DNA from: an uncultured Negativicutes bacterium
GTDB lineage: Bacteria; Bacillota; Negativicutes; Acidaminococcales; Acidaminococcaceae
DNA length: 11,236 nt
Assembly: GCA_937926555.1 (NCBI GenBank)
Contig: CALAZX010000027.1
Span: 1 to 11,236, forward strand
Direction of reading: 5' to 3'
In this document: piece by piece, positions 1 to 7,200 of the stretch
How positions within the stretch are numbered: position 1 is the stretch's first letter
Layout of the letters: each line of letters opens with the position of its first letter
Program-made: the position numbers and the translations under genes
Notes under the pieces: model-generated
The model's database searches: none
Told to the model about the DNA's origin: nothing
The model's input: the letters and a program-made list of their open reading frames with translations, nothing else

Positions 1-557
1 AACGGCTCACCGACATCCGCTACGCCCGGAAGGACCGACTGTACCGCATGCTGGACAAGCTGAAGGCCCTGGGTATAGACCTGGAGGTCCCCGAGCCGGA
101 ACCGGGACAGCGTGCCGTGGGACGTCCCCATCTGGCCAGGGCCCTGGTGGCCCAGGGCTACGTGAAGGACATCGAGGAGGCTTTCTCCCTCTATCTGGGT
201 GACGGCAAGCCGGCCTACGAGCCCCAGCCGAAGATGTCCCCGGAGGAAGGGGTGGCGCTGGCCCATAAGGCGGGCGCCCTGGCCGTCATGGCCCATCCTG
301 AGGAAGTGGGGGACAGGGAACTGGTGGCCCGGCTGCTGGACACACTGCCCTTCGACGGTCTGGAAGTGTACCATCCTTCCGCCCGGCGTCCCGACCTCCA
401 GGCCTACTGGCTGGAGGAGGCGGAGCGGCGGGGACTCCTCATCACCGGCGGCAGTGATTTCCACGGCAGTTCCGGCCGTTTCCCCGAACAGCTGGGCATT
501 TTCTCCGTGGAAGCGGAGAAGACGGCGGCGTTCCTGGCCCGGTTCGGCCTGGAATGA
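1..557 (+). CDS. PHP-domain phosphoesterase (TrpH/YciV-like), 3' part
   Basis: The reading frame is open from the left edge (first full codon at position 3) to the TGA at 555-557, so 184 residues of the C-terminal part are visible. Metal-binding PHP-type motifs can be read: an AHP in a 'GALAVMAHP' context, 'GLEVYHPS', and near the end 'GGSDFHG'. The 'GRPHLARALV..GYV' and 'YLGDGKPAY' segments are typical of the YciV/TrpH branch of PHP proteins. Known members include a 5'-3' exonuclease acting on short RNAs or 3',5'-nucleoside bisphosphates (RNase AM in E. coli). The N-terminal HxH motif and roughly 90-100 residues lie outside the window. The ATG at 48 is internal: the upstream codons read as family-like sequence (DIRYARKDRLYRM), so I do not take it as the start. 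The specific substrate cannot be settled from sequence. No stop, frameshift or missing ligand is apparent in the visible part. Confidence 0.9.
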   Translation, partial: RLTDIRYARKDRLYRMLDKLKALGIDLEVPEPEPGQRAVGRPHLARALVAQGYVKDIEEAFSLYLGDGKPAYEPQPKMSPEEGVALAHKAGALAVMAHPEEVGDRELVARLLDTLPFDGLEVYHPSARRPDLQAYWLEEAERRGLLITGGSDFHGSSGRFPEQLGIFSVEAEKTAAFLARFGLE

Positions 558-606
558 GTCCGGAAACCGGAAAAGAAAGCTGCAGAGACAGGAAAAAATG
601 ATGCAA

Positions 607-646
607 CCGGCATATATGCGCCCTCCTGGTGGCGGATATATGCCGG
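607..646. repeat. Strong inverted repeat between PHP gene and asp23-like gene
   Basis: Two 16-base arms (607-622 and 631-646) are complementary except for one G/G mismatch (618/635), around an 8-base centre. The outer 11 pairs are uninterrupted, and each arm contains the self-complementary core CATATATG. The repeat sits 49 bases after the PHP stop codon and ends 7 bases before the -10 box of the next promoter, so it covers the -35 region. As RNA it could end or protect the PHP transcript, but the following sequence (TTTGTGG) is a poor U-tract. As DNA it could be an operator. The sequence does not decide between these. Confidence 0.6.
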
Positions 647-650
647 TTTG

Positions 651-659
651 TGGTATAAT
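651..659 (+). promoter_or_regulatory. Extended -10 promoter for the P-loop/Asp23 gene
   Basis: The sequence TGGTATAAT is a perfect extended -10 element (TGn followed by TATAAT at 654-659). No good TTGACA-like -35 box is present at the right distance; that region is occupied by the right arm of the inverted repeat. An extended -10 can work without a strong -35. Transcription would start near 666, leaving a leader of about 40 bases before the ATG at 706. Confidence 0.6.
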
Positions 660-705
660 AGCGGCAGAAGAGCATTTACAGAATACAGGCAGGGTGGTGG
701 AAGGG

Positions 706-1548
706 ATGGAAGTAATCGCGTTTGTCGGTTCCAGCGGCTCCGGCAAGAGTCACCGGGCTATCGGCATCGCCCATCAGTACAATTGCCAGGCTATCATTGA
801 CGACGGCCTGCTGATCAAGGGCACCAAGATCCTGGCGGGAACCTCCGCAAAAAGTGAACAGAACAGAGTCCAGGCCGTGAAGCGGGCCATTTTCTTCGAG
901 GACAGCCACGCGGCGGAAGTCCGCGAGGCCCTGGCGGTATCCGGTCTGCGCCGGATCCTCATCCTGGCCACCTCCGACCGTATGATCGAGAAGATCACCA
1001 AGCGGCTGGCGCTGCCGCTGCCGCTGAAGACGGTCTATATCACGGACATCGCCAGCAAGGCGGAGATCAAGAAGGCCCATGAGGCCCGGCTGCGGTACGG
1101 CAAGCATATCGTGCCGGTGCCCACGGTGGAGCTGAAGCAGCATTTCAGCGGCTTCTTCGCCAATCTGCCTTACAACCTTTTCTCCAAGAACAAGCGGAAA
1201 CGGCGGGAGAGCCGCTCCATCGTCCGTCCCGCTTTCAGCTATTACGGCACGATCCTCATCTCCGACTATGTCATCGAGGATATCATCCGGCTGATCACCG
1301 ACAAGATGATCGCCATCGCCAAGGTGAACTATATCCATGTGCGCCGCCGTTCCGACAGCAAGGGCATCGCGGTCCATGTGGAGCTGATCCTCTATTACGG
1401 CGTCCGGGTCTTCGAGGTGTCCCGGCTGCTGCAGCAGAAGATCCGCAAGAAAGTGGAGTTCATGACCGGCATCCAGGTCCAGAAGGTCAATGTGTCCATC
1501 CGGAGCCTGGAGGTGGATATGAACGCCGACCGGCTGGGACAGGGCTGA
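706..1548 (+). CDS. P-loop NTPase fused to a C-terminal Asp23/Gls24 domain
   Basis: This is a 280-residue protein of unknown function. Residues 8-15 (GSSGSGKS) form a Walker A nucleotide-binding loop right at the N-terminus. Residues 83-90 (RILILATS) look like a following core strand, and D32-D33 lie in a hydrophobic stretch. Residues about 172-272 resemble the Asp23/Gls24 (DUF322) fold known from alkaline-shock and envelope-stress proteins, with the family-like 'YGVRVFEVSRLLQQKI' and 'VQKVNVSIRSLEVD' near the end. A basic linker (KNKRKRRESR, 161-170) joins the two parts. The start is the ATG at 706, preceded by a purine-rich AGGGTGG at 691-697 and lying downstream of the extended -10 promoter. 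The frame is open much further upstream, to 199, but that part overlaps the PHP gene and has no family-like content. No signal peptide or membrane segment is visible, so it should be cytoplasmic. The domain assignments are confident; the role is not known to me. Confidence 0.88.
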   Translation: MEVIAFVGSSGSGKSHRAIGIAHQYNCQAIIDDGLLIKGTKILAGTSAKSEQNRVQAVKRAIFFEDSHAAEVREALAVSGLRRILILATSDRMIEKITKRLALPLPLKTVYITDIASKAEIKKAHEARLRYGKHIVPVPTVELKQHFSGFFANLPYNLFSKNKRKRRESRSIVRPAFSYYGTILISDYVIEDIIRLITDKMIAIAKVNYIHVRRRSDSKGIAVHVELILYYGVRVFEVSRLLQQKIRKKVEFMTGIQVQKVNVSIRSLEVDMNADRLGQG

Positions 1549-1605
1549 TACTGCCCACCGCCCGGGAAAAGAGAATAGGGTCCGGAAACTGTTTCCAGGC
1601 AATAC

Positions 1606-1636
1606 AAAAGCCGACGTACATTGTACGCCGGCTTTT
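1606..1636. terminator. Bidirectional rho-independent terminator
   Basis: Arms 1606-1620 and 1622-1636 pair (AAAAGCCGACGTACA against its near-complement) with one A/C mismatch on the plus strand, which becomes a G-U pair in the minus-strand RNA. The plus transcript ends in five T and the minus transcript in four U. It lies between two convergent genes (stops at 1548 and 1676), where a shared terminator is expected. Confidence 0.85.
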
Positions 1637-1675
1637 TCTGTGCCCGTAGGGCTCTTATGCGTTTTTCCGTGAGAC

Positions 1676-2050
1676 TTACGCCTCGGGAGCGCCCTCGCCG
1701 TTCTCGAAAGCGTCTTCCTGCTGGATGACGAAAGCGGGGGAGGGGTAGTAGAATTCGCAGTGGTGGAAGCTGCTGGTCTCGGTGGTGAATTTCTTCAGCA
1801 CGGCCAGGGATACGCGTTCCTCGAAATCAATCAGGTTGTCCTTGTTGATATCTGCGTCCTCCACAACCACAATCAGGTACGGATGGGCTTCCGGTGCGTC
1901 TGCGGGAACCTCGCTGCGGTCCAGGGGGATGCAGGGGGAGATGCGCAGGATACCGATGGTGTCGTTGTTCTCGTTGAGAACATGGGCGCGGAACAGGTTG
2001 TTGTACAGGGTCCGCATCAGTCGTAAATTGTAAACAGGTCCGTTAATCAT
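1676..2050 (-). CDS. Small acidic hypothetical protein with an EF-hand-like loop
   Basis: I do not recognise this 124-residue protein. It starts at an ATG (2048-2050 on the plus strand), with AAGGAAG (2061-2067) ten bases upstream as ribosome binding site, and ends at TAA. It has its own candidate promoter and a terminator just beyond its stop, so it looks like a single-gene unit. There is no signal peptide or membrane segment. Residues 57-64 (PYLIVVVE) form a likely beta strand. Residues 67-78 read DINKDNLIDFEE, which fits the calcium-binding EF-hand loop spacing (D1, N3, D5, I8, D9, E12), with Asn in place of the usual Gly at position 6. A helix-like segment follows (79-88). The strand before the loop is not the usual entering helix, so metal binding is only a suggestion. 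The C-terminus is Glu-rich and probably disordered. The competing plus-strand frames over this span have neither a start signal nor sensible composition. Confidence 0.75.
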   Translation of the reverse strand: MINGPVYNLRLMRTLYNNLFRAHVLNENNDTIGILRISPCIPLDRSEVPADAPEAHPYLIVVVEDADINKDNLIDFEERVSLAVLKKFTTETSSFHHCEFYYPSPAFVIQQEDAFENGEGAPEA

Positions 2051-2087
2051 GTATCAAACACTTCCTTTGAATTTTTTGTCCGGTATT

Positions 2088-2115
2088 ATGATATCACAAG
2101 TTCCGTTTTTGTAAA
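2088..2115 (-). promoter_or_regulatory. Candidate promoter for the minus-strand hypothetical
   Basis: Read on the minus strand, TTTACA (2110-2115) is followed after 16 bases by TATCAT (2088-2093). An alternative -10, CATAAT, lies at 2085-2090, but with a 19-base spacer. Both boxes are imperfect. Transcription would begin about 30 bases before the ATG at 2050. Confidence 0.45.
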
Positions 2116-2249
2116 AGAGGGGGGAGGGAGAAAAAGTCAAAAAGTCAGAAGGAAATGCGAAAAAAAGGATTTTGTGTGGAAAACAGGTCAAAAAAAGGGG
2201 CTTTTTCACATTTTTTTCAATTTTAGAATGCCGAAAACCCCACTACCAA

Positions 2250-2278
2250 TTGTGTTTCATAGGTTTTTGATGTATAAT
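2250..2278 (+). promoter_or_regulatory. Promoter for RNase J gene
   Basis: TTGTGT (2250-2255) and a perfect TATAAT (2273-2278) are separated by 17 bases, the sigma-A optimum. AT-rich sequence upstream may act as an UP element. Transcription would start near 2285, giving a leader of about 80 bases. Confidence 0.65.
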
Positions 2279-2353
2279 AAACACTAGAGTTAATGATCGG
2301 CTAAGCAACAAAATAAACGTATTAATTATGAATTGTACGGAAATAAAAAATTT

Positions 2354-2370
2354 GGAGGTGTCCTTTTTTG
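2354..2370 (+). promoter_or_regulatory. RBS fixing the TTG start of rnj
   Basis: GGAGGTG (2354-2360) is followed after seven bases by TTG (2368-2370). No in-frame ATG or GTG stands at a workable distance, and the peptide from this TTG matches the usual RNase J N-terminus (KKLNIIPLGGLGEIGKN). Confidence 0.85.
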
Positions 2371-4032
2371 GCTAAAGCACAAAAAAAATTAAATATAATC
2401 CCTTTGGGCGGTCTTGGTGAGATTGGTAAGAACATGACCGTATTCCGTTATGGAGATGACATGATCCTGGTGGATGCCGGATTGATGTTCCCTGAGGACG
2501 ACATGCTGGGAATCGATCTGGTGATTCCCGATATCACATATCTGGTGGAGAATCAGGATAAACTCAAAGCCGTATTCCTGACCCACGGGCATGAGGACCA
2601 TATCGGTGCGCTGCCCTATATCCTGAAACAGATCAATGTGCCTGTATACGGTACCGCTTTAACTCTCGGTATCCTGAAAGGCAGACTGAAAGAGAACGGT
2701 GTGTCCGACAAATGTCTGCGTGAAGTTACTTCCAAAGACAAGATCACTGCCGGTGTCTTCAAAGTCGAATTCCTGCGCGTGAACCACAGTATCCCCGATG
2801 CAGTGAGCCTGGCTATCCATACTCCCATCGGCACCATCGTCCATACCGGTGACTTCAAGATTGACCAGACCCCGGTTGACGGACAGGTGATGGAACTGAA
2901 CCGGTTCGCCGAGCTGGGCGACAAAGGCGTGCTGCTGCTTCTGGCCGACAGCACCAATGCCGAGCGCCCGGGCTATACCCAGAGCGAGAAGTTCGTAGGC
3001 AAGACCTTCGATGACGAGTTCCGCTATGCGAAGAACCGTATCATCGTCGCCAGCTTCTCCTCCAACGTGCACCGTATCCAGCAGATTATGGATGCGGCCA
3101 TCAAATACAAACGCAAAGTGGCGGTTATCGGCCGCAGCATGCAGAACGTGGTGAGCATCGCCATGGAACTGGGCTATCTGAAGATTCCCGACGGCACGCT
3201 GATTGACATCGACGAGACCCGCAACTATCCCAACGGCAAGATTGTCATTGTCTGCACCGGCAGCCAGGGCGAACCCATGTCCGCACTGACCCGCATGTCC
3301 CAGGGAGACCACCGGAAAGTGCAGCTGGTACCCGGCGACACGGTCATCATCTCCGCTACGCCGATTCCGGGCAATGAGAAACTGGTTTCCAACACGATCA
3401 ACCGGCTGTACCAGCTGGGTTGCGACGTGATTTACGAGAAGGCCAACGGCGTCCATGTATCCGGTCACGCCAGCCAGGAAGAGCTGAAGATCATCCACAA
3501 CCTGGTACGGCCCAAATTCTTCATGCCGGTGCACGGTGAGTACCGTCACCTGGTGAAACATGCCAAGATGGCCGAAGGCCTGGGCATGAACAAAAAGAAT
3601 ATCCTGATTGCAGAAAACGGTGCGGTTGTCGAACTGACCCGGAACAAGATCGGCATCAACGGCAAGGTGACTTCCGGCAAAGTGCTGATTGACGGTCTGG
3701 GCGTCGGTGACGTGGGCAATATCGTGCTCCGTGACCGCCGGCAGCTTTCCCAGGACGGCATCATGATTGTCGTTGTGGGCATCGACAAGGGCAGCAACCG
3801 TATTGTGTCCGGCCCGGATATCGTATCCCGCGGTTTCGTCTATGTGCGGGAAGCCGAGAATCTGATGGAGCAGGCCCGCAAGAAAGTGCAGGCCGCGCTG
3901 GACAAGTGCGAAAAAGACAACGTCAAGGAATGGTCCGCCATCAAGGGCGCCATCCGCGACAGTCTGGGTCGCTTCCTCTTTGACCGGACGAGAAGACGTC
4001 CGATGATTCTGCCTATCATCCTGGAAGTGTAA
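2368..4032 (+). CDS. rnj: Ribonuclease J
   Basis: This is a 554-residue metallo-beta-lactamase/beta-CASP ribonuclease of the usual length. It has endonuclease and 5'-3' exonuclease activity and matures or degrades mRNA and rRNA in the cytoplasm. The zinc site is complete: THGHEDH at 72-78 (H73, H75, D77, H78), H140, D162 in GDFKID, and H389 in PVHGEYRHL. Beta-CASP motifs are present as TGSQGEP (297-303) and GVHVSGHA (361-368). The N-terminal signature LGGLGEIGKN and the C-terminal domain with 'VSRGFVYVREAENL' are also typical. The TTG start is set by GGAGGTG seven bases upstream. The gene has its own promoter and is probably monocistronic, with a hairpin eight bases past the stop. The first few hundred bases use more AT-rich codons than the neighbouring genes, as may be expected near the start of a well-expressed gene. 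Only one copy is visible, so RNase J1 or J2 identity cannot be assigned. Confidence 0.97.
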   Translation: MAKAQKKLNIIPLGGLGEIGKNMTVFRYGDDMILVDAGLMFPEDDMLGIDLVIPDITYLVENQDKLKAVFLTHGHEDHIGALPYILKQINVPVYGTALTLGILKGRLKENGVSDKCLREVTSKDKITAGVFKVEFLRVNHSIPDAVSLAIHTPIGTIVHTGDFKIDQTPVDGQVMELNRFAELGDKGVLLLLADSTNAERPGYTQSEKFVGKTFDDEFRYAKNRIIVASFSSNVHRIQQIMDAAIKYKRKVAVIGRSMQNVVSIAMELGYLKIPDGTLIDIDETRNYPNGKIVIVCTGSQGEPMSALTRMSQGDHRKVQLVPGDTVIISATPIPGNEKLVSNTINRLYQLGCDVIYEKANGVHVSGHASQEELKIIHNLVRPKFFMPVHGEYRHLVKHAKMAEGLGMNKKNILIAENGAVVELTRNKIGINGKVTSGKVLIDGLGVGDVGNIVLRDRRQLSQDGIMIVVVGIDKGSNRIVSGPDIVSRGFVYVREAENLMEQARKKVQAALDKCEKDNVKEWSAIKGAIRDSLGRFLFDRTRRRPMILPIILEV

Positions 4033-4039
4033 TTTTTAG

Positions 4040-4071
4040 AGGGACGGGTCTTTCTCTTAAGATCCGTCCCT
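4040..4071 (+). terminator. Hairpin after rnj, probable terminator or 3' stabiliser
   Basis: Arms 4040-4052 and 4059-4071 pair over 13 positions (AGGGACGG against CCGTCCCT at the base, one G-U pair) around a six-base loop. It begins eight bases after the rnj stop. The following sequence (ATACTTGG) lacks a real U-tract, so full termination is uncertain; a 3'-end stabilising stem is the alternative. Confidence 0.6.
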
Positions 4072-4119
4072 ATACTTGGTATTAGGGGAAGAGTCTGTTT
4101 CTCCCTTTTGGCCCCGTTT

Positions 4120-4172
4120 CACCCATTTTCTTGTCTTTTTTGGACGGGAATGGGTGGGGGGACAGTTTTTTT
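4120..4172 (+). terminator. Second, weaker hairpin plus T-tract before ftsK
   Basis: Arms 4120-4130 (CACCCATTTTC) and 4146-4156 (GGGAATGGGTG) pair over 11 positions, two of them G-U, around a 15-base loop. Seven T follow at 4166-4172, but nine bases past the stem. It could be a back-up terminator for rnj; the long loop and offset T-tract make this doubtful. Confidence 0.3.
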
Positions 4173-4180
4173 CGAGACAG

Positions 4181-4233
4181 TTCTGAAGTGGTTTTGAAGT
4201 AGGTTTTCCGGTAGGACGGAACTTGTTCCGGTA
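4181..4233 (+). repeat. Short direct repeats and a small palindrome upstream of ftsK
   Basis: TTCTGAAGTGG (4181-4191) is followed directly by the similar TTTTGAAGTAGG (4192-4203). TTCCGGTA then occurs twice, 20 bases apart (4206-4213 and 4226-4233), and CGGAAC/GTTCCG (4217-4222 and 4225-4230) forms a six-base palindrome. This arrangement could be an operator. I found no convincing -35/-10 pair in the 4073-4276 stretch, so the ftsK promoter remains unidentified. Confidence 0.35.
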
Positions 4234-4264
4234 TGGTTTCTGAAAGTGATCAAAAACTTGGATT

Positions 4265-4279
4265 GAGGGATTCTACGTG
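4265..4279 (+). promoter_or_regulatory. RBS fixing the GTG start of ftsK
   Basis: GAGGGA (4265-4270) lies six bases before GTG (4277-4279). The next ATG candidates are within the predicted basic N-terminal tail and have no comparable ribosome binding site. Confidence 0.75.
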
Positions 4280-7200
4280 AGAAAGAATGCTGAAAGAAAA
4301 CGGCAAAACAGAAAACAGGAGAAAGAGATCCTGAAGCAGGATACTCCGGCGGCGGAAGAGCACCGGCAGCAGCGCAGGGACGGGCTGAAAGGCTTTGTCC
4401 TGCTGGTGCTGGGCATTTTCCTCCTGGCGGCCTGGGCAGGTTTATCTACCGGCACGGTGGGAAGCGGCGCGGACCGTATCATGAGCTATGGCTTCGGAAT
4501 TTTCGCCTTCGCGCTGCCGCTGCTTTTCCTGGCGGTGGGGCTGGGGTATCTTGTGCTGCGGAGAAACATCGTCCGGACCCTGCGGTTCTGGATGGTGGTG
4601 CTGTTCTTCCTCAGCCTCATGGGACTGATCCATCTGCTGCTGATCCCTGCCGGCGAGGAGCTGGCTCCGGACAGCCTGCTGGCAGGCTGCGGCCTGGCGG
4701 GAGGCCTGCTGGCCTTCTTCCTGGACCGTTTCCTGGGAGCCACCGGCTCCGGCATCGCATTGCTGGCTCTGATGGTGGTGTCCTTCCTGGTGGCCGCCCG
4801 GCTGTCCCTGACGGGGATGGCGGGAAGCCTGGTGGAGAGGGTGAAGGCCTTCTTCTACCGCCGCCGCGGCCGGCAACGGCTGGAGGCGATGCAGAAGGAG
4901 CGCGACGGAGAGACGGAGGAGAAGCTGGAGATCCCCTTCCGGAAACCCTCCAGGCCCCGTCCCGAACCGGTCCGCAAGGAACCAATCCGCGAGACGGCAC
5001 CGTCCGTGACGGAGACCCAGCAACTGGGCACCGGCGAGACCAACACCATGGAAGCCTACCGGAAAGAGGAGTTCTCCGCCTTCACCCAGGGCCTGCGGAA
5101 GGAGAGCCCCTTCAAACGCATCTTCCGTTCCTCCGGCGGTAAGGACGAGGAGAGTCTGGAACAGTATCTGAGCGCTCCCCGGGAGGCCTGCGAGAATAAC
5201 CGCCGGACTCTACAGGAAGAGGAGCTGTGGAGCGGCTCCGCGGTGGGGCCTGACGGCAATCTCCGCTACTCCGAGCCCCGGAAACCCGGCCAGCCGGTCC
5301 GCGACGACCTGCGCCGGACCGTGGTGGCCACAGGCGGACGTCCCGCCGCCACTGCCGGAGAGACTTCCGGTACCGGTTATCAGGGCGGCATCGGCAATCC
5401 TCACACTGGCGCTGGTAACGGCACTGGCACTGATACACCCCGCACTTCCGCGGACGGCGGCACCTGGTTCGGCACCTACCGGCCCGAGGAGCCCGCTGAA
5501 CTGCCTGAAGGCATGGCCCGTGTGGAGAACGCGGAGGAGCAGCCGGCGGATATCCGTCTGGTGATCAACGACTACACGAAGAACCAGGAGCCTCTGGTAT
5601 ACGAGGTTCCTGCAGATACAGCGGACAGCGCCGCCGGCGGGATTCCTGACGGACAACCCGGCGCTGATGATACCGACGCTGATGACACGGACTCCCGGCC
5701 GGACGGAGCCGGAACTGAGGACGGCGCCCAGGGCATGGAGCCCGGCTGGGCCGCCTCTGTGCTTGCCTCCGTGCAGAAAGAGCGGGCGGAGGCCGACGGG
5801 AATGAAGCGGCTCCGTCTGTTCCGGTCCAGGAGACGGCGGACGGCGGAAACGACCCTGCAGGGGTGGTGGACGCTGTGGTTACTCCCGCTCCCGAGAAAC
5901 CGGCCATCGTGGACAGTCTGGAAGCGGCGCGGAGCGCCGAGGCCATGGAACAGCAGGGCGGCGCGGCCGCCACGGCGGTCCAGGAGCCTCCCGCACCCAA
6001 GGCGCCGACGTATCAGCTGCCTCCGCTGGACCTGCTGGAGGAGCCCGTGCAGCGGGACCGCAGCAATGACGATGCGGAGATCATGAACCAGTGCGCCATT
6101 CTGGAGCAGACACTGGCCGACTTCAAGGTCAACGCTAAAGTGGTGGCGGTGACCCGGGGTCCCTCCGTGACCCGGTTCGAACTGGAACCGGCTCCCGGCG
6201 TGAAAGTCAGCTCCGTGGTGAACCTGGCCGACGACATCGCATTGCGTCTGGCCGCTCCCGGCGTCCGTATCGAGGCGCCCATCCCGGGCAAGGCCGCTAT
6301 CGGCATCGAAGCTCCCAACACAACCAACGAACCGGTGAACTTCCGTGAGGTGGTGGACAACAAAGCGATCCGCGAGAATCCCTCCAAGCTCTGCGTGGGC
6401 CTGGGCCGGGACATCAGCGGCAACGTGATCTCCATCGACCTCTCCAAGATGCCCCATCTGCTGGTGGCGGGTTCCACAGGCAGTGGTAAATCCGTGTGCA
6501 TCAACACGCTGCTCACCGGCATACTCTATAAAGCGCTCCCCGAAGAGGTGAAACTGATCCTGGTGGACCCGAAAGTGGTGGAACTGACCAACTACAACGG
6601 CATTCCCCATCTGCTGGTCCCCGTGGTGACGGACGCCAAGAAAGCCGCCTCCGCCCTGCACTGGGCGGTTTCCGAGATGGAACGGCGGTACAAGGTGTTC
6701 GCGGACACCCGGGTGCGCGAGATCAAGTCCTATAACGCCCAGGCGGAAGAGAAGATGCCTTACATCGTCATCGTCATCGACGAGATGAGCGACCTGATGA
6801 TGGTGGCCAAAGCCGACGTGGAGGATGCCATCCTCCGGCTGGCCCAGAAAGCCCGTGCGGCGGGCATCCATCTGGTGCTGGCGACCCAGCGTCCCTCGGT
6901 GGACGTCATCACCGGCATCGTCAAAGCCAACATTCCGTCCCGTATCGCCTTCGCGGTATCCTCCCAGACCGACTCCCGTACCATCCTGGATATGGGCGGC
7001 GCGGAGAAGCTCTTAGGCAAGGGCGACATGCTCTTCTATCCCACCGGCACCAACAAGCCGCTCCGTGTCCAGGGCGCTTTCGTCAGCGACGCGGAGATCA
7101 ACGGCGTGGTGGATTTCATCAAAGACCAGGCCATCCCCGTGGAATACAGCGAGGAGGTCACCAGCCAGGCACTGCCCAGCGATGCTGGCAGCAGCGGCGG

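Larger units (their letters stand above)
2051..2367. other. AT-rich divergent intergenic region (317 bases)
   Basis: This region separates the minus-strand hypothetical from rnj and holds no open frame I would defend. It is clearly richer in A and T than the flanking genes, with several A- and T-tracts (for example A at 2190-2196, T at 2211-2217), a tandem octamer AAAAAGTC at 2131-2138 and 2139-2146, and a short weak hairpin (2192-2197 with 2201-2206). It carries a candidate promoter toward each side and the roughly 80-base leader of rnj. I see no recognisable riboswitch or T-box. Confidence 0.7.

Noticed and set aside
48..50. ATG at 48 as the start of the PHP protein
   Set aside because: Codons before it read as family-like sequence in the same frame, and a start here would remove the N-terminal half of the PHP domain.
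199..705. An N-terminal extension of the P-loop/Asp23 protein back to position 199
   Set aside because: The extension overlaps the PHP gene in another frame and is Arg/Trp/Pro-rich nonsense, and the promoter at 651-659 would lie inside it. The ATG at 706 puts the P-loop at the N-terminus.
676..1602. A 308-codon minus-strand frame opposite the P-loop/Asp23 gene
   Set aside because: It runs through the promoter and coding region of a gene with recognisable domains; its composition is that of a shadow frame.
1760..2033. Two plus-strand frames of 83-88 codons opposite the small hypothetical
   Set aside because: They lack ribosome binding sites. The minus-strand frame has an RBS, promoter, terminator and a protein-like composition.
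5210..6871. A 553-codon open frame on the minus strand opposite ftsK
   Set aside because: It is complementary to the ftsK linker and motor, is His/Arg/Gly-rich and has no recognisable domain or ribosome binding site.
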